Assembly (NCBI GenBank): GCA_030642465.1
Contig: DAOWNS010000015.1
Coordinates: forward strand, 1 to 16,350
Direction of reading: 5' to 3'
DNA from: Candidatus Thorarchaeota archaeon
Lineage (GTDB): Archaea > Asgardarchaeota > Thorarchaeia > Thorarchaeales > Thorarchaeaceae
Length of the DNA stretch: 16,350 nt
The position numbers and the translations under genes are program-made. Positions 7,801 through 14,136 of the stretch are shown here, in pieces. The notes beneath the pieces were generated by a model, which saw only the letters and a list, made by a program, of their open reading frames with translations, had not been told where the DNA came from and did not search any database. Every line of letters starts with the position of its first letter. Within the stretch, counting starts at the first letter, position 1.

Positions 7801-7820
7801 CTTAGAACACGTGTTCTAAG
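7801..7820. promoter_or_regulatory. Perfect 20-bp palindrome, possible operator
   Basis: CTTAGAACACGTGTTCTAAG reads identically on both strands, with no spacer and no mismatch. It lies between the glycosyltransferase stop (7795) and the radical SAM start (7825), four bases before the ATG. It could be an operator for a dimeric regulator, or fold as an RNA hairpin hiding or marking the start site. No T run follows, so it is not a standard terminator. Confidence 0.55.
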
Positions 7821-7824
7821 AGAA

Positions 7825-8874
7825 ATGCTAACTGCAATAAGTACGTGGAGAACACACTTAGATCAGCAAGGTTTGGAGGCGACATCGGTGACGTATACAT
7901 ACGGTCCAGTATCCTCGTGGCGCTATGGACGTTCCTTGGGAGTGGATGTTACTACTCCCCCAAAGAAATGCACCTACAACTGCATCTACTGCCAGCTGGG
8001 TCCTACAAAGAAGCATGTGACTTCACCTGAGGACATCCAGGACGAGATGCCTCTCTCTGATGAAATCATCTCCGAAGTCGAAGAAACACTGAGCAGACTG
8101 GACAGAGGGACTGTAGACGTTCTGACATTCTCTGGGACCGGAGAACCAACGCTCAATCCCAAGATCGGTTCAATTGTATCCAAGATTAGAGGAACAGCAC
8201 AGGACTTGCCCATAGTTCTCTTGACAAATGCATCTCTGCTGCCTATCAAGGCCATCCGCAAAGGGGTCTTGGAATTTGACATAGTTACTGCTAAGTTTGA
8301 TGCAGGCGACGAAGACACCTTCAAGCGGATAAATCATCCTTCCAAGGGCTCATTTAAGCTTCATGAAATCAAAGATGCGATCAAGAAGCTTGGTGACGAG
8401 ATGAAGGGCATGCTGGCACTAGAAGTGATGTTGCTTCGTGGGCCAAGAGGACTCACAAACGTCAAGGGCCTGCCGAAACGAGCTCTAATAGACGGCATTC
8501 TCGACATAGACCCGGATCTAGTACAATTGTACACACCTTGGCGTCCGGCACCAGTATCAGCGGTAAGGCCTGTTTCAATCAAAGTATTGAGAGGTTTTGG
8601 GGCGGCGCTTGAACAACATCTTAGTCCGGACAAACTGTGGATATACGGAGCCCATGACGCTAGAGGAAAGTCGGTTGTCTGGAAGACTCGCCGGGCTCTT
8701 GAGGAGGAAATACTCTCTCTTCTGCGGCGCAGGCCCTGCCGCACAGTTGATGTATCGCACTCGTTAGGAATTGTGCCAGCTGCGGCAGCAAGTACACTTG
8801 AGAAACTATGCAAAAGCAATGATATCACAAAGAATGAAGTGGGAACTGATGTTTTCTACAGGGCTGAGGGCTAG
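7825..8874 (+). CDS. Radical SAM protein (COG0731-like) with C-terminal winged helix
   Basis: Radical S-adenosylmethionine enzyme of 349 residues. The block YGPVSSWRYGRSLGVDVTTP (26-45) and the cluster motif C49-x3-C53-x2-C56 (KKCTYNCIYCQLG) match the COG0731 group, which includes enzymes related to wyosine base formation. The SAM-binding SGTGEPTL lies at 103-110, with VLLTNASLL (131-139) as the next barrel strand. Residues about 290-345 form a helix-rich region ending in VFYRAEG that looks like a winged helix-turn-helix, an accessory domain for nucleic acid or protein binding. The 4Fe-4S cysteines are intact, so it should be active; the substrate is unknown, with tRNA or another RNA only one possibility. 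The start is four bases after a perfect palindrome, and no Shine-Dalgarno is evident. Confidence 0.88.
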   Translation: MLTAISTWRTHLDQQGLEATSVTYTYGPVSSWRYGRSLGVDVTTPPKKCTYNCIYCQLGPTKKHVTSPEDIQDEMPLSDEIISEVEETLSRLDRGTVDVLTFSGTGEPTLNPKIGSIVSKIRGTAQDLPIVLLTNASLLPIKAIRKGVLEFDIVTAKFDAGDEDTFKRINHPSKGSFKLHEIKDAIKKLGDEMKGMLALEVMLLRGPRGLTNVKGLPKRALIDGILDIDPDLVQLYTPWRPAPVSAVRPVSIKVLRGFGAALEQHLSPDKLWIYGAHDARGKSVVWKTRRALEEEILSLLRRRPCRTVDVSHSLGIVPAAAASTLEKLCKSNDITKNEVGTDVFYRAEG

Positions 8875-8925
8875 TGCGCAGTCCATCCTATGAATAAACA
8901 ATTGAACCGATCTAGGATTTGACAT

Positions 8926-9086
8926 TCATCGTTTCTTTGGCTTTCTCTTCGTCTGTAGAAGTTTCTTCACGTCATCGACATCATTCATGGCCAACATTCT
9001 AATCCATAACCAGTGGCCATAGCTAGTAGAATCCACCCATTAAGCCAGCCTAGCTCAAGAACTGGAAATAGTTCCATTTCCATCAT
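8926..9086 (-). pseudogene. Stump of a membrane-protein gene (N-terminus resembles ICMT/PEMT-like methyltransferases)
   Basis: From the ATG at 9084-9086 the frame gives 33 residues before a stop at 8985: a short leader, then FPVLELGWLNGWILLAMAT, which looks like the first membrane helix of a polytopic protein. It resembles the start of archaeal isoprenylcysteine-carboxylmethyltransferase-like proteins, by memory rather than by search. In another frame the sequence continues to a stop at 8926-8928 as NDVDDVKKLLQTKRKPKKR, a plausible basic C-terminal tail. GAGGAG lies about ten bases before the ATG, so translation signals look intact. One frameshift, perhaps with an internal deletion, would explain both pieces. 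The alternative is a genuine 33-residue single-helix peptide. Family assignment is weak. Confidence 0.35.
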
Positions 9087-9133
9087 CTTGGTCTTCTCCT
9101 CACATCCGGGTATTGCCAAATGGAACCTCAAAG

Positions 9134-9157
9134 AGTTAGACACATCTAACTTTAATC
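9134..9157 (-). promoter_or_regulatory. Dyad next to a TATA-like element upstream of the gene stump
   Basis: AGTTAGA and TCTAACT form a 7-bp inverted repeat around a four-base centre (9134-9151). On the minus strand it directly follows ATTAAAG (9151-9157), a TATA-like element whose predicted transcript start is near 9127, about 40 bases before the ATG at 9086. A dyad between TATA and start is where archaeal repressors often bind. It could also be an RNA hairpin. Confidence 0.35.
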
Positions 9158-9219
9158 TTTTCCTTAATGCCTTATCATTGCCGCAAGAAGTGCCAGTCAT
9201 AGAGAATGACGGTGTGACC

Positions 9220-10278
9220 TCAAATGCCTGAGGGCCGTTTGAAGAACGATGAAATCACTTGTGGATATATGAGGAAGAACTTGATGAACTTGTGTCCAAT
9301 CTTGTAAGCAACAGACTCGTTCCTCGGCAGTATGAGATCTGCTAAGCGGCCTCCCTTGAAGAAATAGCGCTGACCAGGCACCATCCTCTCCTCCAGTATT
9401 GGAGCTGCAAAGATTTCACTCAGCCGCAGGAGGAAGTTACTGATAAGCGGATCACGAATGCAGCGGGACAGATCCCTCACCTTGAGCATGAATGACAATA
9501 TCTTCCTTGCTTTGAGTGTCATATAACCCGCATCGACGATTTTTTTCACAAAATCTTGGTCTCCCGGCTCAAGATCTACACCAAGCGCCTCCATCTCTTC
9601 ACGAGTGATGTTCACATACCCTGCTTCGTAGTCCTGTGCCACATCTAGCATATCATCGAGCATACCAAGACCCATGCCTAGCAGGTAGGAGAAGTCGTCT
9701 AGATGGCCTCCTAAATCGAAATCACTCAAGATAAAGTATAGTTTGAAGAAACAACGAGCCTTCTTGTAAAGGAGAGCATCCATATCTTTTTGCGAGAGCA
9801 CAATCCCCTTCCTCTCGACATCACCCCAAGCACTCTCGTACAGATCCTTCACCACAGGCAGGGCTTCACCCGAGTAGTATTTTCGTTCATTGTCAAAGAA
9901 CTGTGCTAGCCATCGGTGGCGGATGGGTGCGTTGGATGGCACCTTAAGATCACCTGCAAAACCTGGCTCGACAATGCTTCGTTCCCTCTCTAGAAGACTG
10001 AAGGCCGCTTTCTTGCTCAGGGTCGGGGCGTCAAGCATATCATCGAAGCGTCGCATATATCCCCAGGCCAGCGACCACGTTTCAGAGCCAACTGGTTCAG
10101 GGACTAACTGTGAGGCATAGGTTAGGAAGTCACGATTTCGCAGATAGTGACGGGCTGCGTTAACGGTCGCCACATAGCTTCCGGTACCACATGTATAGGG
10201 GCACAACGTAGACACTGCAATAACACTCAGTACGATACTCGCGTTGATTGTATTATGCTTTTTCTTTTCATAATTCAT
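9220..10278 (-). CDS. Squalene/phytoene synthase family protein, divergent
   Basis: All-helical prenyl-synthase fold of the head-to-head condensing class. Numbering from the GTG at 10284, the first aspartate motif is D81-D-x-x-D85 in MRRFDDMLDAP, and the second is D214-x3-D218 within a block ending GYVNITREEMEALG, which aligns with the family's RDxxEDxxxGRxYxP pattern. The magnesium-binding aspartates are kept, but the Arg before the second motif is Leu and the GRxY is GYVN, so chemistry may differ from making squalene or phytoene. The N-terminus is uncertain: the first 37 residues are hydrophobic and unlike the family, and GTG at 10173 would give 317 residues, nearer the usual 290-310. The ATG at 10278 is used here. 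It diverges from the MoaD-like gene. Confidence 0.8.
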   Translation of the reverse strand: MNYEKKKHNTINASIVLSVIAVSTLCPYTCGTGSYVATVNAARHYLRNRDFLTYASQLVPEPVGSETWSLAWGYMRRFDDMLDAPTLSKKAAFSLLERERSIVEPGFAGDLKVPSNAPIRHRWLAQFFDNERKYYSGEALPVVKDLYESAWGDVERKGIVLSQKDMDALLYKKARCFFKLYFILSDFDLGGHLDDFSYLLGMGLGMLDDMLDVAQDYEAGYVNITREEMEALGVDLEPGDQDFVKKIVDAGYMTLKARKILSFMLKVRDLSRCIRDPLISNFLLRLSEIFAAPILEERMVPGQRYFFKGGRLADLILPRNESVAYKIGHKFIKFFLIYPQVISSFFKRPSGI

Positions 10279-10373
10279 AGACACAGATCGATGCGAAGTA
10301 AGCGGATGTTGATGACCGGAATTCTGCGGCCTTATGGAATGGCTTATGTGTTATTGGAATTCCTCTTCTCTAC

Positions 10374-10664
10374 ATGATTGAAATCCGCCTCTATGGACAG
10401 CTCAGGTCTCTTGTATCTGGAAGCAAGGCAGATGAGGACACCATTTTGATGTGTAGACATAAGCCGGGTGAAACCTTTGAAGCGTTCTTGAGGAGACTGG
10501 ATTTGGAGCCTGACATTATAGGGGACTGTTTCATCAACGGTGTTGTAGCTAAGCCTTCAGATGTAATAACAGACGGCGATAGGGTCGGTTTATTCCCATT
10601 CAATATGGCCTTGATCGATGGTGGGATGCATCTCAAATTTCATCCACATCGACGTAGGCGATGA
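10374..10664 (+). CDS. MoaD/ThiS-like beta-grasp protein
   Basis: Ubiquitin-fold protein of 96 residues. It begins with the strand IEIRLYGQLR, has the helix GETFEAFLRRLDL (32-44), then INGVVAKPSDVITDGDRVGLFPF (54-76), the standard beta-grasp ending of sulfur carriers and related modifiers. Unlike MoaD, ThiS or SAMPs it does not end in GG: a Gly-Gly at 83-84 is followed by 12 residues (MHLKFH and a His/Arg-rich tail). It may need trimming, or it may be a non-conjugating member. No E1-like enzyme or molybdopterin gene is near. The ATG has no clear Shine-Dalgarno. The 96-base gap upstream is shared with the prenyl-synthase-like gene on the other strand, and it converges with the DUF116 gene. Confidence 0.8.
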   Translation: MIEIRLYGQLRSLVSGSKADEDTILMCRHKPGETFEAFLRRLDLEPDIIGDCFINGVVAKPSDVITDGDRVGLFPFNMALIDGGMHLKFHPHRRRR

Positions 10665-10751
10665 GTGTAATCATTGTAGGGCCAGATATATGAATCGAAA
10701 AGCCCGTGCTGCGTAGTTTCTGTTGAGCACGACCCGCTTTGGTTTCACTAT

Positions 10752-11375
10752 TCAATCACAGTCATCGAGATCGAAACTGGCCAAGACTGCGTCGAGATCT
10801 ACTTCTGTGTTGATGCATCCAGCCTTACTAAGCAAAACTGCCTGAGCCGGAATGCCATATTCGCTAATCTTCCCATAAGCCATTATCGCCTCATCGTAGC
10901 ATGCAATCCCAAGAACCGCCTTGGGCCGGATGTTCTTGACGATATTCATAACGTGTGAGCCGCCTCCGACCATATACCATTTGATTCCCCGTTCTTCAGC
11001 ATTTCGGGTTATCTCTGCAATGACACATGCGCCACACTTCAAACAGTGATATCCTTCATCATCGATTGGTGCCTTGCATCGTTTGGGATCTCTCAAGCAA
11101 TGTGGAATTAGGAGGATTCTTTCATCAGCCGGCGCACGCACGTATCTCCTACGACTCAAAACATTCATGGCTTCGATAAGAGTGAAATTAACGAGGTCCT
11201 CGTCCTCAACATGCAGTTTAGTTGTGACCTGTTTCGCGAGTTCAGCTGGTTCGAGAGAAGGCTCGGATTTTGCGATTCCGCCTAGGAGTTCCTTTATCCT
11301 AATACGCACATCAACGTCAGCTGGGTCCACATTGTCGTCAGCTGTCTTATCTTCTTTCAGCAAGTTGCTCACCAA
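10752..11375 (-). CDS. DUF116 family protein
   Basis: Protein of 207 residues matching DUF116 (PF01976) by its signature blocks: LIPHCLRDPKRCKAP (89-103), YHCLKCGACVIAEI (109-122), VGGGSHVMNIVKNIRPKAVLGIACYDE (136-162) and KAGCINTEVDLDAV (184-197). The cysteines at 93, 100, 111, 114, 117, 159 and 187 are arranged like an iron-sulfur or zinc site. Residues 1-80 are an acidic helical N-terminal extension, and the tail is Asp-rich. The biochemical function of the family is not established to my knowledge. The start is TTG at 11375, with GTG at 11372 as the alternative. A TATA box sits about 26 bases upstream, suggesting a leaderless message. It is transcribed alone, divergent from the downstream-facing membrane gene. 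Confidence 0.9.
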   Translation of the reverse strand: MVSNLLKEDKTADDNVDPADVDVRIRIKELLGGIAKSEPSLEPAELAKQVTTKLHVEDEDLVNFTLIEAMNVLSRRRYVRAPADERILLIPHCLRDPKRCKAPIDDEGYHCLKCGACVIAEITRNAEERGIKWYMVGGGSHVMNIVKNIRPKAVLGIACYDEAIMAYGKISEYGIPAQAVLLSKAGCINTEVDLDAVLASFDLDDCD

Positions 11376-11398
11376 GAATACATCACGTCGGTAGATTG

Positions 11399-11407
11399 AT
11401 TTTATAG
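11399..11407 (-). promoter_or_regulatory. TATA box for the DUF116 gene
   Basis: On the minus strand the sequence is CTATAAAAT, close to the archaeal TATA consensus. Its centre is about 27 bases before the TTG/GTG start pair at 11375/11372, so transcription should begin within a few bases of the start codon. Confidence 0.5.
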
Positions 11408-11418
11408 AGTTATCCTAT

Positions 11419-11991
11419 ATGGCACTCAATCAGTTTCTGACAAAGGGCACAGAAACTAGTCATTCAAACCGCAGCCGGGCTCAGAGTGAAATGCATAAGA
11501 GTAACGGTCGTGATGCAACATTATCAGTCATGGAATGGGTCTTCATGCGAACATCAATAGTGAAACTAGTCGTGCTGCAGTTTGCTTTATTCTCTGTGGC
11601 CTGCAGTTTGGCATTCATCGTGTGGGCTATTGCACTTATGGATGGCTCACATCTGCTCACGATGATAATTGGAGAATACATTAGCGGTCACATTGTAAGA
11701 TGGACAATCCAACTGCCGCTTTGGGGTCCCTTGTTGCTTGTTAGCTCGACACTTTCTATCATGACTGTATGGTATCTACAATCAGCCCGTAAAGAAGGAG
11801 GATATCTCGGCATCATCTCATTTGTCATAGCCTTCGTGACGAATCTGCTCTTCGCCAGGAACTTACTTGTGCATTGGGCAATAGGTTGCTCCATCGGGTG
11901 GACACTGATTGCGCCGCTTGTCATCGGTTGGAGCGACCTAGACGGCCTAAATGGTGGCATCAACGCCAAAGGCGATCTTCGGACAGACTAA
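11419..11991 (+). CDS. Four-helix membrane protein, unknown function
   Basis: I do not recognise a family. After a polar N-terminus, four membrane helices are visible at about 48-73, 99-120, 129-145 and 150-170, followed by a soluble tail with WSDLDGLNGG. The product is 190 residues from the ATG at 11419, but Met25, Met38 or Met43 may be the real start: the only TATA-like element upstream is spaced for the opposite gene, and the first 40 residues are low-complexity polar. The last bases of its stop codon overlap the stop codon of the convergent transketolase gene. No catalytic motif is visible; it could be a small integral membrane protein of any kind. Confidence 0.65.
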   Translation: MALNQFLTKGTETSHSNRSRAQSEMHKSNGRDATLSVMEWVFMRTSIVKLVVLQFALFSVACSLAFIVWAIALMDGSHLLTMIIGEYISGHIVRWTIQLPLWGPLLLVSSTLSIMTVWYLQSARKEGGYLGIISFVIAFVTNLLFARNLLVHWAIGCSIGWTLIAPLVIGWSDLDGLNGGINAKGDLRTD

Positions 11992-14006
11992 TGGCTTATC
12001 AGGCGACGAGCCTGTTTCACAACGTTCTCCACACTGAAGCCGTATTTCGCAAACAGTATATTTGCCGGAGCTGAGGCACCGAACCGGTCGATTGAGATGA
12101 TTCCGCCTTGATCGCCTACCCATCTCTCCCAGCCTTGGGAAACGCCAGCCTCCACCGCGAGCTTGGCACCTACCCGAGTGGGAAGCACGGATTCTCTATA
12201 CCCCTCGTCTTGATTTTCAAACAGCTCCCAACACGGAAATGACACAAGACGAACAACTACGCCCTCTGAAGCCAGTTGTTCTCCTGCTGCTATTATCAAT
12301 TCCACTTCTGAGCCTGAGGCCATCAATATCACTTGTGGGTCTCCCTTTCCAATGTCACGCAGGATATACGCTCCTCTCGCGAGACCGTCAGCCGAGTTGA
12401 ATACACCGCGATCCAGAGTAGGCACATTCTGTCGGGTCAATGATAGCAATGTGGGGCCGTCCTTACGCAGGATGGCAATTCTCCATGCCTCAACGACCTC
12501 ATTTGCGTCCGCAGGTCGAATTACCTGAAGACCCGGTATGGCGCGCAATGATGCGAGGTGTTCAATCGGCTGATGAGTTGGGCCGTCCTCACCTAGGCCT
12601 ATGCTATCATGTGTAAATAGCCAGATGCTTGGATGTTTGGACAGGGCTGAAATCCGAATCGGGGGACGCATATAGTCTGCAAAGACCAAGAACGTGCCGG
12701 AGTATGGTCTAAGGCCCCCATGTGCTACCATCCCGTTCACTGCTGCTCCCATTGCATGCTCTCTCACTCCGAAGAAGATATTTCGATTCTCAGGACATTC
12801 GGCTTGGAACGAATCGGAGCCGTCAATCCAAGTCTTGTTTGATCCGGTGAGATCCGCAGAACCGCCAACCAGTTCTGGTAGGTGTGGGGCAAGTGCATTG
12901 ATGACTTTCCCTGAGCTTGCTCTTGTCGCAAGGCCTTTCGAATCAGCAGGGAATGAAACTAAGCCGGTATCCCATCCATCAGGCAGTTTCCCAGCCATGC
13001 GTCGTTCCAGCTCCTCTGCTAGATCGGGATGAGCCGTACGGTAGTCATTCAATCGTGATTTCCATTCAGTTTCTATCTCTGCACCTCGCTTTACTGCTTC
13101 GCGGAAATGCTCGAGCACATCATCAGGAACATGGAAACGTGGTTCAGTTGGCCATCCGAGGTTCTTCTTGGCACCATCGAGCTCCTCATCTCCCAGCGGA
13201 GAACCATGGGCGGCTGCTGTATCTTGCTTGCTAGGTGCGCCATAGCCGATGTGCGTACGGCAGAGGATTAACGATGGACGAGAATCTTTCTTTGCCTTCT
13301 CTATTGCTTTATCGATTGCATTCACATCATTGCCATCATTGATGTGCTGTATGTGCCAGCCATATGCTTCGAACCGAGCACCCACGTTCTCCGTGAACGC
13401 AACATCAGTGCCGCCGTCAATGGAAATTCTGTTATCATCGTACAGGATTACAATCTTACCAAGCTGCAGATGCCCTGCTAGGGATGCGGCTTCAGAGGCT
13501 ATGCCTTCCATCATATCCCCGTCTGTAACAATTGCGTAGGTATAGTGGTCTACTATCTCATGTTTCCGTCGATTGAAAACAGCTGCCAAATGGGCTTCCG
13601 CCATTGCCATCCCAACTGCATTGCCGAAACCCTGACCAAGGGGTCCAGTCGTGACCTCCACTCCTGGAGTTAAACCGTACTCAGGATGTCCTGGAGTAAT
13701 GCTCCCCCACTGGCGGAAGTTCTTCAAGTCCTCCATCGACAGGTCGTATCCAGTAAGGTGCAGGAGCGAATAAAGAAGTGCAGAGCCATGACCCCCAGAG
13801 AGAACGAAGCGATCGCGATCAGACCACTTAGGATTCCTAGGGTTATGCCGAAGGTGACGTGTCCATAATACATACGCCATGGCAGCCGCGCCCATCGGCA
13901 TTCCGGGGTGTCCTGAGTTTGCGGCTTGAATGGCGTCAGCAGCAAGGAAACGAATTGCATTGATAGCACGATTTTGAAGATCAGACGAGGGGGGCATCAG
14001 TTCCAT
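11988..14006 (-). CDS. tkt: Transketolase, full-length single chain
   Basis: Thiamine-diphosphate enzyme moving two-carbon units between ketose and aldose phosphates in the non-oxidative pentose phosphate pathway. At 672 residues it is full length for the bacterial/eukaryotic type. The N-terminal cofactor domain has GHPGMPMGAA (His33), GPLGQGFGNAVGMA (121-134) and the TPP motif DGDMMEGIASEA ending in Asn192. The middle domain has the catalytic Glu416 in GVREHAMG. Substrate residues include His267, and His478 and His483 in LGEDGPTHQPIEH. The C-terminal domain runs from about 545. GGAGAG lies nine bases before the ATG of residue 4 (13997), so MPPSSDLQ may be the true start. Many archaea instead encode this enzyme as two separate halves. 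It overlaps by its stop codon with the convergent membrane gene. Confidence 0.97.
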   Translation of the reverse strand: MELMPPSSDLQNRAINAIRFLAADAIQAANSGHPGMPMGAAAMAYVLWTRHLRHNPRNPKWSDRDRFVLSGGHGSALLYSLLHLTGYDLSMEDLKNFRQWGSITPGHPEYGLTPGVEVTTGPLGQGFGNAVGMAMAEAHLAAVFNRRKHEIVDHYTYAIVTDGDMMEGIASEAASLAGHLQLGKIVILYDDNRISIDGGTDVAFTENVGARFEAYGWHIQHINDGNDVNAIDKAIEKAKKDSRPSLILCRTHIGYGAPSKQDTAAAHGSPLGDEELDGAKKNLGWPTEPRFHVPDDVLEHFREAVKRGAEIETEWKSRLNDYRTAHPDLAEELERRMAGKLPDGWDTGLVSFPADSKGLATRASSGKVINALAPHLPELVGGSADLTGSNKTWIDGSDSFQAECPENRNIFFGVREHAMGAAVNGMVAHGGLRPYSGTFLVFADYMRPPIRISALSKHPSIWLFTHDSIGLGEDGPTHQPIEHLASLRAIPGLQVIRPADANEVVEAWRIAILRKDGPTLLSLTRQNVPTLDRGVFNSADGLARGAYILRDIGKGDPQVILMASGSEVELIIAAGEQLASEGVVVRLVSFPCWELFENQDEGYRESVLPTRVGAKLAVEAGVSQGWERWVGDQGGIISIDRFGASAPANILFAKYGFSVENVVKQARRLISH

Positions 14007-14136
14007 CTCTCCAGTTGACTCTGATAGCGCTCAGGTCCAAGCGTTGTTGAGTTCCCTCTACTCCGGCTTTTGATTGTTCCGTTGCCCGACTATGAGAGAT
14101 TGTGAGGTGAATCATTATTTTCTGCAGATTATTTTC

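Larger units (their letters stand above)
8875..9219. other. 345-base stretch without an intact normal-sized gene
   Basis: The gap lies between the convergent ends of the radical SAM gene and the prenyl-synthase-like gene. It contains a pyrimidine-rich run on the plus strand (about 8930-8975), a short minus-strand frame that looks like a gene stump (8926-9086), its ribosome binding site, and a dyad with a TATA-like element (9134-9157). I see nothing else in it. Confidence 0.6.

Noticed and set aside
8985..9200. Longer 71-residue version of the gene stump starting upstream at 9200
   Set aside because: The extra 38 residues cross the dyad and TATA-like element and look non-coding; the GAGGAG site supports the start at 9086.
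10680..10740. GTGCT/AGCAC inverted repeat between the convergent beta-grasp and DUF116 genes
   Set aside because: The stem has only five pairs with a 15-base loop and no T run, too weak to call a terminator.
12694..13539. Several plus-strand frames of 96-112 residues inside the transketolase gene
   Set aside because: They are frames opposite a clearly real gene, with no motifs and no start signals.
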